This document shows, one piece after another, positions 33,524 through 42,230 of a stretch of DNA of 64,000 bases. The DNA is from Rhizobium leguminosarum. GTDB lineage: Bacteria; Pseudomonadota; Alphaproteobacteria; Rhizobiales; Rhizobiaceae. The notes beneath the pieces are model-generated. The model ran no database searches. It was not told where the DNA came from and was given only the letters and a program-made list of their open reading frames with translations. The stretch lies in assembly GCF_017876795.1 (NCBI RefSeq), contig NZ_JAGIOR010000001.1:1514501-1578500 (forward strand). Direction: 5' to 3'. The first letter of the stretch is position 1. Every line of letters begins with the position of its first letter. The translations under genes were made by a program, and so were the position numbers.

Positions 33524-34455
33524 GAGCCTGACCGAAAAAGAGTTGAGTGAAATCAGCCAGTTGTGATTCTGTTTGTTTGCTTAGGACGAACGGAGACCAC
33601 AATGGGCTGGACTGATTTCACCCGTCGGCAATATGCCCGACGCACAGTGCGGTATGCAAGCGATCTGACGGACCGGGAGTGGGGATTGATCTCGCCTTGC
33701 CTGCCTGGACCGAGGCGGTTGGGCAGGCCGCGCAGTACCGATCTTCGCGAGGTCGTGAATGCGTTGCTTTACATCGCCACGACGGGGTGCCAGTGGCGGA
33801 TGATGCCCAGAGATTTTCCACCTTTTACAACTGTGCAGTCCTATTTCTATGAATGGCGAGCGACAGGGTTATGGGGTCGGATCAACCATCATCTTGTGAT
33901 GGAGGCGCGTGACTTGGAAGGTCGGGAAGCCTCGCCGTCTGCGGGCGTGATCGACAGTCAAAGCGTGAAAACCACGGAAAGCGGCGGAATTTCGGGCTAT
34001 GACGCGGGCAAGAAGATAAAGGGACGCAAGCGTCATATCGTCGTCGACACGCTCGGACTGATGGTCGGCCTCATGGTTCACAGCGCCGATATTCAGGATC
34101 GCGACGGCGCGCCTGCGGTTCTCAAAACCATTCTCAAGCGCTGGCCGTGGCTGAGACATATCTTCGCCGATGGTGGTTATGCCGGACCGAAGCTGAGGGG
34201 CGCACTGCAAAAGATCGCTGCGTTCACTCTCCAGATCGTCAAGCGGACCGACAAGGCCAAGGGCTTCGAGGTTCTGCCGCGTCGCTGGGTAGTGGAGCGC
34301 ACCTTCGCATGGCTTGGCAGATGCCGACGATTGGCGAAGGATTGGGAAAAGTCCGTCGCCTCAGCCGAGGCCTGGGTCACTATCGCCCACATCCGGGTCC
34401 TGACACGACGCTTGGCAAGGTACGGATATCGTTGAAACCTTTTCGAGTCAGGCTC
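33524..34455 (+). mobile_element. IS5-family 932-bp element, copy 2 (TAA duplication)
   Basis: The ends GAGCCTGACCGAAAAAG and inverted GAGCCTGACTCGAAAAG match well. TAA flanks both sides (33521-33523, 34456-34458). It has the same length as copy 1 but a visibly diverged sequence, so it is a sister element rather than a recent duplicate. Confidence 0.9.
33602..34435 (+). CDS. IS5-family transposase (932-bp element, copy 2)
   Basis: A 277-residue protein, intact, with the same blocks as copy 1 ([67 protein letters not shown]). ATG 33602 is chosen by alignment with copy 1; the upstream open frame is not conserved. Confidence 0.9.
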   Translation: MGWTDFTRRQYARRTVRYASDLTDREWGLISPCLPGPRRLGRPRSTDLREVVNALLYIATTGCQWRMMPRDFPPFTTVQSYFYEWRATGLWGRINHHLVMEARDLEGREASPSAGVIDSQSVKTTESGGISGYDAGKKIKGRKRHIVVDTLGLMVGLMVHSADIQDRDGAPAVLKTILKRWPWLRHIFADGGYAGPKLRGALQKIAAFTLQIVKRTDKAKGFEVLPRRWVVERTFAWLGRCRRLAKDWEKSVASAEAWVTIAHIRVLTRRLARYGYR

Positions 34456-34677
34456 TAAGGTCTGCATCGCTGTTTCTGTGGCAAGATTTCATTGGTATAT
34501 ATTATAAAATATACTCCTCTATTTATATCGGAGAACGGTGATGTCAGGTTAACTGCAGGTGAAAGATTTGCGGCTATCTCATTGTGATGAGCCAGAGCCC
34601 AGTCAACTACAAACGCCATCGTTTCCCGCCGTCTGTGATCGCCCACGCAGTCTGGCTGTATTTCCGGTTTCCACTGA

Positions 34678-35608
34678 GAGGCTGCCCCAAAAAGATTTGA
34701 GTGATTTCAGCCAGTTGTGATTCCTTCGGATTTGCGAAGATTCGATGGAGTGCACAATGGCCTAGACTGAAACCACCCGACAGCAATATGTCCGTCGGAC
34801 GAGCCGATATGCAAGCGATGTTACCGATCGCGAATGGGAATTTATTGCGCCGTTCATGCCCGCGCCACGGCGTCTGGGCCGGCCACGCAAGACCGATCTG
34901 CGCGAGGTTTTAAACGCCCTTCTCTATATCGCTTCGACAGGCTGCCAGTGGCGGATGCTGCCGAAGGACTTTCCGCCCTGTTCAACGGTGCAGCGGTACT
35001 TCTATGAATGGCGGGCAATGGGTCTTGGCCACGGATCAACCACCACCTCGTCATGGAGGCACGGGAGCTGGATGGGAAAGAAGCTTCACCGACGGCTGGC
35101 GCCATCGACAGCCAAAGCGTCAAGACGACGAAAGCGGTGGTATTCGGGGCTTTGACGCTGGCAAGAAGATCAAAGGACGCAAGCGTCATATCATTGTCGA
35201 TACGCTCGGGCTGATGGTCAGCCTCATGGTGCACAGCGCTGATATCCAGGACCGCGACGGGGCTCCCGATCTTCTGAAGTCCATCCGCAACCGATGGCCG
35301 TGGCTCCTTCATGTCTTCGCCGATGGCGGCTATGCGGGCGACAAGCTGAAAAAGCGGCTGCAGAAAATAGGAAAATGGACACTCGAAATTATCAAGCGTA
35401 CCGACAAGGCCAAGGGTTTCGAAATCCTGCCGCGCCGCTGGGTCGTCGAGAGGACGTTCGCCTGGCTGGGACGATGCAGAAGATTGGCCAAGGACTTCGA
35501 GACATCCATCGCTTCAGCAGAAGCCTGGATAACCATCGCTCACATCCGAATGCTCACCAGACGGCTGGCAAGATACGGATATCGTTGAAACCTTTTCGAG
35601 TCCGACTC
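34678..35608 (+). mobile_element. IS5-family element, copy 3 (TGA duplication), degenerate
   Basis: The ends match copy 1 and TGA flanks both sides (34675-34677, 35609-35611). It lies inside the IS6 element. Sequence is very close to copy 1 apart from small lesions. Confidence 0.88.
34755..35588 (+). pseudogene. IS5-family transposase, copy 3 (stop plus frameshifts)
   Basis: Relative to copy 1, the second codon after the start region has become TAG (ATGGCCTAGACT), a T is missing in the MGLWPR region near 35030, and another base is missing near 35130 before [12 protein letters not shown]. The downstream part (HVFADGGYAGDKL, RRWVVERTFAWLG) is intact but out of frame. This copy cannot make a transposase. 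Confidence 0.85.
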
Positions 35609-36236
35609 TGAGCCTACGTCTGGTCGAAGAGATGCTTCTTGAGCGCGGCATCTTCGTTTCCTACGAGACGATCCGCTGTTGGGCGAAGAATTTCGGCCCG
35701 GACTACGCCGGCGGCTTGCGTCGCAAGCCGCCAAGCACAAGCGACGTCTGGTATCTGGACGAAGTGGTTGTGACGATCGGCGGCCACAGACATTGGCTCT
35801 GGCGTGCTGTCGACCAGGATGGCTATGTACTCGACGAAATCGTCCAGGCTCGCCGCAACACCAAGGCTGCAGGCGCCTGCTGGTCCGGCTGTTGAAGAAG
35901 CAGGGTTGTCTTCCAAAGCGTATCGTCACGGACAAGCTCCGCTCTTACGGCGCTGCACGGCGCCAGATCATGCCGGTGGTCGAGCACCGATCGCCGCTGC
36001 GAAAGCGGGAGAGGGTCATGCAGCGATTTCGCTCGCCAAGTGCGCTGCAACGTTTCGTCACCATCTTCTCCGCGGTCCGAAACCTCTTCGTCCCTGCACC
36101 CTCCAAACATTCAGCCATCGACGTCCACCTGCATCGCCTCAGGGCGATCGCACATTGGAAGGGCGTGGCTGGGATAGCCGCATGAACGCTCTGAACCTGC
36201 CGGATGCCCACTCGTTCCCATTAACCTGACATCACC

Positions 36237-36455
36237 TTCCCGGGTGGTTCCTTCCGTGTGGCCCGCAGGATCTCTGCCATCCCCGCCATCGAAGGGGCTG
36301 CTCCGATGGAGCCCGTAAGTTTGTTGGGGCGGTGTGCTTGTTGACTGTTGACTGGTACAGGCAATTTGTTCTATATAGACGGTCTATAGACATCATACAG
36401 GAAGAAACCCGTCACGGTGACAAATATACCGCATTACAAGAATGGGGTCTCTCAA
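36237..36455. promoter_or_regulatory. RepA relic upstream region with operator-like palindrome
   Basis: At 36374-36388 lies a perfect palindrome TATAGAC-G-GTCTATA, ~70 bases before the RepA-like start. In repABC plasmids RepA and RepB autoregulate at palindromic sites upstream of repA, so this is a plausible operator. The remainder holds no recognised gene. Confidence 0.5.
36374..36388. promoter_or_regulatory. 15-bp palindrome upstream of RepA relic
   Basis: TATAGAC, one G, then GTCTATA: a perfect inverted repeat in an AT-rich promoter-like setting, typical of an operator for a dimeric repressor such as RepA. Confidence 0.5.
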
Positions 36456-36954
36456 ATGGATCCGACGGAGCGCGTCCAGCGCCATGGCAACGAACTCTGG
36501 GGCCGGCTAAAAGAGCGGGGCGCAACTCCCAAATTTCTAGACGACAGGCCCTTGCGCCCTTTCTCCTTAGGCGAGGTTGCTGAGATTCTCGGTGTGTCGG
36601 GCAGTTATCTGCGCCAGTTGTCAATTGATGGGCTGGGGCCAACACCGGAGTTGGGGACCGCAGGTCGACGCTCCTATACGCTTCGACAGATCAACGAACT
36701 CCGTGCCTATCTCGCTTCGGCCCGTCCGAAGGAGGCTTTGAAGTTATGCCCGCGCAGACGCGAGGGTGAGAAACTACAGATCATCTCAGTAGCCGACGGC
36801 CCCGCGTCGATTGAAAAGAACTCTGTAGATTGGCTTTTTGAGGCGATATGGCAACTCTTCAATGCGCCGTACGATTACTCTCGATTCCCATCTGTGGAAC
36901 GCTTTTCGTTGATCGAGGAACTCTCCGATCGCATTCTGAAACTGTGTCCGCAGC

Positions 36955-38104
36955 TAGTGGTTTGATCAAGACAAAGGAGTCCGATTTAGGATTCCAATTT
37001 TCGCATGAATATGCGACGGTCCTGCATGCGCACAGGTGTCACATTTGAGGTTTCCGCTGCCGACCGGGTTCGGCTGAACGCAATCGTTTCGGCAGGCAGA
37101 TCGCCGCAAAAGCATGTGTGGCGGGCGAAGATCATCTTGATGACCGACGAGGGTTTGGGAACGGTCGCGATCATGGAGGCGACGGCTAAGTCGAAGACCT
37201 GCGTCTGGCGTTGGCAGGAGCGCTTCATGACGGAAGGCGTAGACGGCCTTTTGCGCGACAAGAGCCGGCCGCCCGGCACTGCGCCGCTTGAGGTTGATCT
37301 TGTCGACCGGGTTGTTGCTCTGACGCAGGAGCCGCCCACGCAGGAAGCCACTCACTGGACGGTTCGTGCGATGGCAAAGGCTGTGGGGATTGCGGCGTCC
37401 TCAGTCGTCAAGATCTGGCATGAGCATGGTCTCGCACCCCATCGGTGGCGCAGCTTCAAACTATCGAACGACAAGGCTTTCGCCGAGAAGCTTCACGATG
37501 TGGTCGGTCTCTACGTCTCGCCGCCTGCCCATGCGATTGTCCTCTCCGTCGATGAGAAAAGTCAGATCCAGGCGCTGGATAGGACGCAGCCGGGTCTTCC
37601 CATGAAGAAGGGTCGTGCCGGCACGATGACCCATGATTACAAGCGCCACGGCACCACCACACTTTTTGCTGCCCTGAATGTTCTCGACGGCTCCGTCATC
37701 GGCCGCAACATGCAGCGCCACCGGCATCAGGAGTTCATCCGCTTCCTCAACACCATTGAGGCTCAGTTGCCGAAGGATAAGGCGGTTCACGTCATCCTGG
37801 ACAACTACGCCACACACAAACAGCCCAAAGTCCGGGCCTGGTTGGCGCGCCATCCACGCTGGACCTTCCACTTCGTTCCGACATCCTGTTCCTGGTTGAA
37901 CGCCGTCGAAGGTTTCTTCGCAAAACTCACCCGTCGTCGGCTGAGGAACGGTGTCTTTCATTCGGTCGTTGATCTTCAGGCAGCCATCAACCGCTTTATC
38001 AAAGAGCACAATGAAGAGCCGAAGCCCTTCATCTGGAAAGCAGACCCTGACGACATCATCGCAGCCGTCAGACGTGGGCACCAAGTGTTGGAATCAAACC
38101 ACTA
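36955..38104 (+). mobile_element. IS630-family element, complete
   Basis: The ends TAGTGGTTTGATC and inverted ATCAAACCACTA define the element, with the TA target duplicated at 36955-36956 and 38103-38104, as expected for IS630/mariner-type insertion. A second, truncated copy starts at 45265. Confidence 0.88.
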
Positions 38105-38105
38105 G
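37005..38105 (+). CDS. IS630-family transposase
   Basis: A 366-residue IS630 transposase with an N-terminal helix-turn-helix region (IMEATAKSKTCVWRWQERFMTEGVDGL), a winged-helix linker, and the DDE catalytic core: LSVDEKSQIQALDRTQPGLP (Asp), HVILDNYATHKQPKV (Asp) and CSWLNAVEGFFAKLTRRRLR (Glu). It is intact; its stop codon uses the end of the element. Confidence 0.92.
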   Translation: MNMRRSCMRTGVTFEVSAADRVRLNAIVSAGRSPQKHVWRAKIILMTDEGLGTVAIMEATAKSKTCVWRWQERFMTEGVDGLLRDKSRPPGTAPLEVDLVDRVVALTQEPPTQEATHWTVRAMAKAVGIAASSVVKIWHEHGLAPHRWRSFKLSNDKAFAEKLHDVVGLYVSPPAHAIVLSVDEKSQIQALDRTQPGLPMKKGRAGTMTHDYKRHGTTTLFAALNVLDGSVIGRNMQRHRHQEFIRFLNTIEAQLPKDKAVHVILDNYATHKQPKVRAWLARHPRWTFHFVPTSCSWLNAVEGFFAKLTRRRLRNGVFHSVVDLQAAINRFIKEHNEEPKPFIWKADPDDIIAAVRRGHQVLESNH

Positions 38106-38590
38106 ATGTCTCAATTCGTGTTCAGTGTTACGAGTTGATTGCCAGCTACTACCATGAAAGCGGCCAAATCGATCGGGCAGTGGCGTTAATCGAGCAGGCG
38201 TTGGAGTCGGTCGGTCGGGAGTCTCTCCCGAACGAGGATAAGGAGAAACTGCTGGCGCTGGCGCAACTGCTGCAGAAACTGGTGGAATACAAGCAAAAAG
38301 AAGAATCGGCGTCTTTGCGTCAAGACGGGGACGTCGGCTCTTTCCCAAAAGAAGGATATCTTCACAATGGCAGCCCATACCCGCAGAAGCCACTTCATAG
38401 CTTCATAGCCCAAGAAGCCCGCCGCCCCTCAAGGAGCTGGTCTTTCCATTGCTTGATCTCGCGCCGATTCTCAGTGGTGTATTCGGACTTAAAATAAAAA
38501 TCCGAGTTGTTCTAACAAACTACAGCAAGTCGCATCGCGAAACCAATGCGATGGCGGACAATTCACAAACGAGCACAAGGAAATCCTTAC

Positions 38591-39205
38591 ATGAGATCCT
38601 CACCGAAGACCGCCACCGCCGCCATCCCGATTCATCGAGTGCATCCCCTGTCTTTCTGGAAGGGGACGATCATTGCTGCGACCGTGATCGTCCTCGTACC
38701 GAATAGTCAGGTTTCGGCTGAGGACAAGGGGGCACGCCTTGCTTATAAGAATGGGAAGACTGAGTGCGCGGATACAGAACTTGAACCGCGCGAAGAGGCA
38801 GCCTTAGTTGGCTGGGAGAGCAAGAAGATGGAAGAACTTCCAGCGGGAACAAAGTTCAACCACGCTAATAGGGATGGGGTGTGGGGCGGTTCGGGGCAAA
38901 GCGGGCACAAGGGCGAAGCAATTTGGATGACCTCAGAAAACGATGTAAACGCGGTACGCGGCTATGCAGGTAGTTCTGGAAAGTACTTTGTTATCATGGC
39001 GCAAAAGCCACTCAAATTGGCGGTCATGGACGAGCAGGGTGAACAAGTGGAACCTGACGAACTAGGCGCATGGGCTACCCTGGCGCAGAGATGCGGCTTG
39101 GATGGAGTGAAGACGGAATATGGAAGCTCGTACGAGGTGGTTTTATTTGACAGAAGCAAGATTACACTTGTGGAAGAACGTCTTTTGGATATTCAACCAC
39201 GCTAA
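38591..39205 (+). CDS. Exported or membrane-anchored hypothetical protein
   Basis: A 204-residue protein with an N-terminal hydrophobic segment (FWKGTIIAATVIVLVPNSQVSA, about 20-41) acting as a signal peptide or anchor. The mature part is acidic with two Cys (about 55-60 and 160) and includes LEPREEAALVGWESKKMEELPAGTKFNHANRDGVWG and GYAGSSGKYFVIMAQKPLKLAV. No family is recognised. AAGGAAA ~10 bases upstream supports ATG 38591. Codon use and lower GC than neighbouring host genes suggest transfer. Confidence 0.6.
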   Translation: MRSSPKTATAAIPIHRVHPLSFWKGTIIAATVIVLVPNSQVSAEDKGARLAYKNGKTECADTELEPREEAALVGWESKKMEELPAGTKFNHANRDGVWGGSGQSGHKGEAIWMTSENDVNAVRGYAGSSGKYFVIMAQKPLKLAVMDEQGEQVEPDELGAWATLAQRCGLDGVKTEYGSSYEVVLFDRSKITLVEERLLDIQPR

Positions 39206-39259
39206 TAGCGATGCTGACCTGGTAGCGTCGCCTTAACATTTGCGGCGGTATTTAGCGGC

Positions 39260-39339
39260 ATGAGCCCGAACCCGCCGCCCGATGTTACGACGTCCCGCTA
39301 CAAGCGCCATCGTTTTCCCACAGAGATCATAGCGCATGA
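39260..39339 (+). pseudogene. IS6-family transposase N-terminal fragment
   Basis: Encodes MSPNPPPDVTTSRYKRHRFPTEIIAHE, the start of an IS6 transposase, and is then cut at the 47-bp module that precedes the IS5-like copy C. No 3' part is found nearby. Confidence 0.65.
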
Positions 39340-39386
39340 GCTTTGGTGCATGAATGGGAATTGAACGATTTCTGGCTGTTGGGGGC
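39340..39386 (-). repeat. 47-bp module, third copy (inverted, outside left end)
   Basis: Reverse complement of 3522-3568 and 32935-32981, here located outside the left instead of the right end of the IS5-like element. Confidence 0.7.
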
Positions 39387-40501
39387 ATTGGTGCGGGGAT
39401 AAGCAAATGTGCAGATGTCGGTCTTTGACGGGCCGATTATTTGGCTGCTCCCGTCGATGCTTGGCAACGAACGGATTTCGGGCGTCCGCAAGTCAGCATA
39501 CGGTTCAAAATGGCGACGCCGATCGCAGCTTCAGTCTGCTGCGCACGGAATGAACGAGCACGGAGCCGCGGACCGATGACGCCCTTGTATCGACCCATCG
39601 CGGTTTCAACCAAAGCTCGTTTGCCATAGCCGGTAGATGCCTGCCATTTCAGCCGGCCATCTATCTGCATGGAGGCTATGTGGTCGTCTCTCTGGCAGGA
39701 TGCTTGGGCGTTGGGCCGTTCAACCGCATTCGAGCGCGGTGGAATGACGACCCTTGCGCCTGTGCTATGACGCAGGACAGCGTTATAGGTTGGATAGCCA
39801 TCATAAGCTCCATCGGCAGTAAACTGGCCGATCTCATCGTCGATCTGATCCAGCAACGGCTCCAGCTGCGAGGCATCGCTGGTTTCCTTCTCAGTCAGAC
39901 TATGTGCAATGATCTCGCCACTGTCGGCATCAACCGCCAGGTGCAGTTTTCGCCAGCCACGCCGGGACTTTGCCCCATGCTTTTCTTCCAGCCATTGGCC
40001 GGCGCCATAGACCTTCAACCCGGTGCTATCGACCAGCACGTGAAGCGGCGCATTTGGCGCTGCCCTTTGCTCGACAGTTGGCACCCAGGTTCTCGCCCGC
40101 CGACTGAGTGTCGTATGATCGGGCACAGGCAGATCCAATCCCATCAGCGCAAGCACCGAACTCAGAAGCCCTTCGCTTTGTCGCAAACGCAATCCGAATA
40201 CCATGCCCAGCATCAGCGTGGATTCAATCGCCAGATCAGAATAGAGCGGCTGGCCACCACGCGTCTTGCGACGCGGGGCGGCCCAACCGACAAGAGCTTC
40301 CGGCGTCACCCAAAGGGTCAAACTGCCACGGCGGCGAAGACCGGCCTCATACTCCGCCCAGTTCGTCACTTTGAACTTCAACTTACCGATGTGATGGCGG
40401 CGGGCGGCGTTATGTTTGTGCGGCATACGGGATCAAGCAACCTATTTTCAATCCCGACCACATAGACGCAAACCGTTGAAAATTGTTCCTTGCACCAATG
40501 C
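39386..40501 (-). mobile_element. IS5-like element, copy C
   Basis: The ends are GCATTGGTGCGGGGATAAG and inverted GCATTGGTGCAAGGAAC. Related to but diverged from copies A and B. Its right end is followed at once by an inverted, partial duplicate of the same element. Confidence 0.82.
39437..40426 (-). CDS. IS5-family transposase (copy C)
   Basis: A 329-residue protein, about 85-90 percent like copies A and B by eye. The catalytic regions VDSTGLKVYGAG, FTADGAYDGYPT and RALVETAMGRYKGVIG are intact. Confidence 0.9.
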   Translation of the reverse strand: MPHKHNAARRHHIGKLKFKVTNWAEYEAGLRRRGSLTLWVTPEALVGWAAPRRKTRGGQPLYSDLAIESTLMLGMVFGLRLRQSEGLLSSVLALMGLDLPVPDHTTLSRRARTWVPTVEQRAAPNAPLHVLVDSTGLKVYGAGQWLEEKHGAKSRRGWRKLHLAVDADSGEIIAHSLTEKETSDASQLEPLLDQIDDEIGQFTADGAYDGYPTYNAVLRHSTGARVVIPPRSNAVERPNAQASCQRDDHIASMQIDGRLKWQASTGYGKRALVETAMGRYKGVIGPRLRARSFRAQQTEAAIGVAILNRMLTCGRPKSVRCQASTGAAK

Positions 40502-40987
40502 TGCTTATGATGGCTATCCAACCTATAACGCTGTCCTGCGTCATAGCACAGGCGCAAGGGTCGTCATTCCACCGCGCTCGAATGCGGTTGAACGGCCCAA
40601 CGCCCAAGCATCCTGCCAGAGAGACGACCACATAGCCTCCATGCAGATAGATGGCCGGCTGCGCGGCGACAAACAAGGTGAGACTCGGCGTCTCATCCTG
40701 ATCGTCGCGCTATAGCCGGCTGAAATGGCAGGCATCTACCGGCTATGGCAAACGAGCTTTGGTTGAAACCGCGATGGGTCGATACAAGGGCGTCATCGGT
40801 CCGCGGCTCCGTGCTCGTTCATTCCGTGCGCAGCAGACTGAAGCTGCGATCGGCGTCGCCATTTTGAACCGTATGCTGACTTGCGGACGCCCGAAATCCG
40901 TTCGTTGCCAAGCATCGACGGGAGCAGCCAAATAATCGGCCCGTCAAAGACCGACATCTGCACATTTGCTTATCCCCGCACCAATGC
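40498..40987 (+). pseudogene. Inverted 3' fragment of the copy C type IS5 element
   Basis: From AYDGYPTYNAVLRHSTGARVV to the element's terminal repeat, the sequence repeats the 3' half of copy C in the opposite orientation, giving a large inverted repeat. The transposase frame is broken by a 54-bp palindromic insertion at 40661-40714. Confidence 0.85.
40661..40714. repeat. 54-bp palindromic insertion with 7-bp direct repeats
   Basis: Compared with intact copy C, the fragment gains 54 bp flanked by GCCGGCT on both sides (40654-40660 and 40715-40721). The insert forms an imperfect hairpin: GCGCGGCGA pairs with TCGTCGCGC and GTGAGAC pairs with GTCTCAT-side bases around TCGGC. It has no coding capacity. 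It resembles small palindromic mobile repeats known in rhizobia (for example RIME-type elements), but identity is not established. Confidence 0.7.
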
Positions 40988-40994
40988 CCCAGCT

Positions 40995-41128
40995 GTAGCC
41001 AAATAAAGCTTCATTCATTTGAGCCGAGGCCCGGCGGCTTGACCATTCCTGGAACTCGCCAGGTTCCCATGAAAAAACGGTTTCCGGTTCGATTCCGTCC
41101 AAGGCGAGGGAATGGCAAATCAAAGGGA
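40995..41128 (-). pseudogene. Short gene fragment between IS elements
   Basis: The minus strand encodes a ~45-residue conserved-looking stretch (HSLALDGIEPETVFSWEPGEFQEWSSRRASAQMNEALFGYSW) with stops or IS sequence on both sides. It looks like a piece of a host gene isolated by IS insertions. The parent gene is not recognised. Confidence 0.3.
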
Positions 41129-42230
41129 CGCTGTTGCAGGGATCAAATTTGTGGCGCGATAACCCCACCGGCGGCATGGTTCATGCGACGCGCTTGAATT
41201 CAGGACGGCCGAGTTCCGTCATCCGGTTTAGAACTCGCACACCGATCTTGGCTTCAGTCTTCTGATTGTCGAAGTCCTCGCTCTGAGCTTTGGTCCTATC
41301 ACAGCCTTCCATCTACCCATTTGCGTCTCAACCCGGCTGCGCTTGTTGTAGCCGGTGGATTTCTGCCATGCCATCCGGCCTCTAATCTGGATTTCCGCGA
41401 TATGGTGGTCTCGACCAGATGGGACCGGCACCGATTGAGAGCTGGGAACCGCAGTCTTGGGAGGTGGGATAGTGACTTCGACGATCTCACCAAAGCGTGT
41501 CCCAAGAAGATCACGGGTAGGCGCTCCATCATAGGCGCCGTCGGCAATAAACTTGTCGACGGCACCATCGATCTGGTCCAGAAGTCCTGGTAACGCTGTC
41601 GGATCACCGACATCATCGGTGGTCAGATCGGAGCAAACAATCTCACCGCTGACAAGATCGAGACCGAGGTGCAGTTTGCGCCATCTCTTGCGTTTGGCCT
41701 TGGTTTTGTGTTTGTTTTCCAGCCACTCGCCCTCTCCGAAGACCTTCAAGCCCGTGCTGTCGACAACAAGATGGATCGGACCTGATGTTCTGGCTCCAGA
41801 CTTTGCTGACGGCAACGCCAGCCCTTTGCTCCGGCGTGACAAGGTGGAGAAGTCGGGCACGGCAATATCAAACTCCATCAGCGCCGCGACACTGCGCACC
41901 AGGCCTTGGGTCTGGCGCAGCGCCAGTCCGTAGACGGCGCGCAGGGTCAAGCACAATGCGATCGCTAGATCCGAGTATTTCGGCTGACCGCCCCGAGATT
42001 TCCTGCGCGACGCAGACCACAAGCAAAGCGCGCCATCACTCACCCAAATCGTCAAATCACCACGTTGACGAAGGCTTTCATTATACGCCGGCCAATTCGT
42101 TACCTGAAATTTCTGCCTGGCAATCTTGTGGCGCCGGTCAGCATGGAACTTATGCGGCATCGTCGAAATCCGGATCCGGTGACTGAAAGACAACGCTGAA
42201 TATCAGCCCATCGGTGATCCGTGCAACAAG
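41129..42230 (-). mobile_element. IS5-like element (relative of the 25.8-kb element)
   Basis: The left end GACGCTGTTGCAGGGATCA and inverted right end CTTGTTGCACGGATCA are terminal repeats of the same type as the element at 25789-26866. The transposase gene is frameshifted. Confidence 0.75.
41181..42160 (-). pseudogene. IS5-family transposase, frameshifted near C-terminus
   Basis: The main frame is intact up to VIGPKLRAR, including VDSTGLKVFGEGEW, FIADGAYDGAPT and NKRSRVETQMGRWK. A one-base loss near 41283 then shifts the frame; the native end (DFDNQKTEAKIGVRVLNRMTELGRPEFKRVA) continues in the next frame to 41181. All catalytic residues precede the shift, so partial activity cannot be excluded. 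Confidence 0.85.

Larger units (their letters stand above)
34587..36185 (+). pseudogene. IS6-family transposase, split and frameshifted
   Basis: The N-terminus (YKRHRFPPSVIAHAVWLYFRFPL, 34587-34677) and the rest (from SLRLVEEMLLERGIFVSYETIRCW, 35609 onward) are separated by an inserted IS element. A further frameshift occurs near 35870 between NTKAA and LLVRLLKKQG, and residues around the catalytic Glu (the NRAENSHQPTR-type motif) are missing after VVEHRSP. The gene is dead by three independent lesions. Confidence 0.88.
34537..36236 (+). mobile_element. IS6-family element interrupted by a 931-bp IS5-family element
   Basis: A perfect 16-bp inverted repeat GGTGATGTCAGGTTAA marks both ends (34537-34552 and, inverted, 36221-36236). 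Subtracting the inner insertion and its 3-bp duplication leaves ~766 bp, the normal IS6 size. Confidence 0.88.
36456..38497 (+). pseudogene. RepA N-terminal domain fused to unknown helical domain, split by IS630
   Basis: The first ~113 residues match the N-terminal DNA-binding part of repABC RepA: RPFSLGEVAEILGVSGSYLRQLSIDGLGPTPE, RRSYTLRQINELRAYL and the run LQIISVA that normally leads into the Walker A NFKGGSGKTT. Here it switches at about 36796 to unrelated sequence (NSVDWLFEAIWQLFNAPYDYSRFPSVERFS). An IS630 element at a TA site (36955-38104) interrupts it. Joining the flanks across a single TA restores one frame: LKLCPQ-LDVSIRVQCYELIASYYHESG-QIDRAVALIEQALES, a TPR-like helical stretch. 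The tail after KQKEE may be foreign. Partition ATPase function is impossible. Confidence 0.7.
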
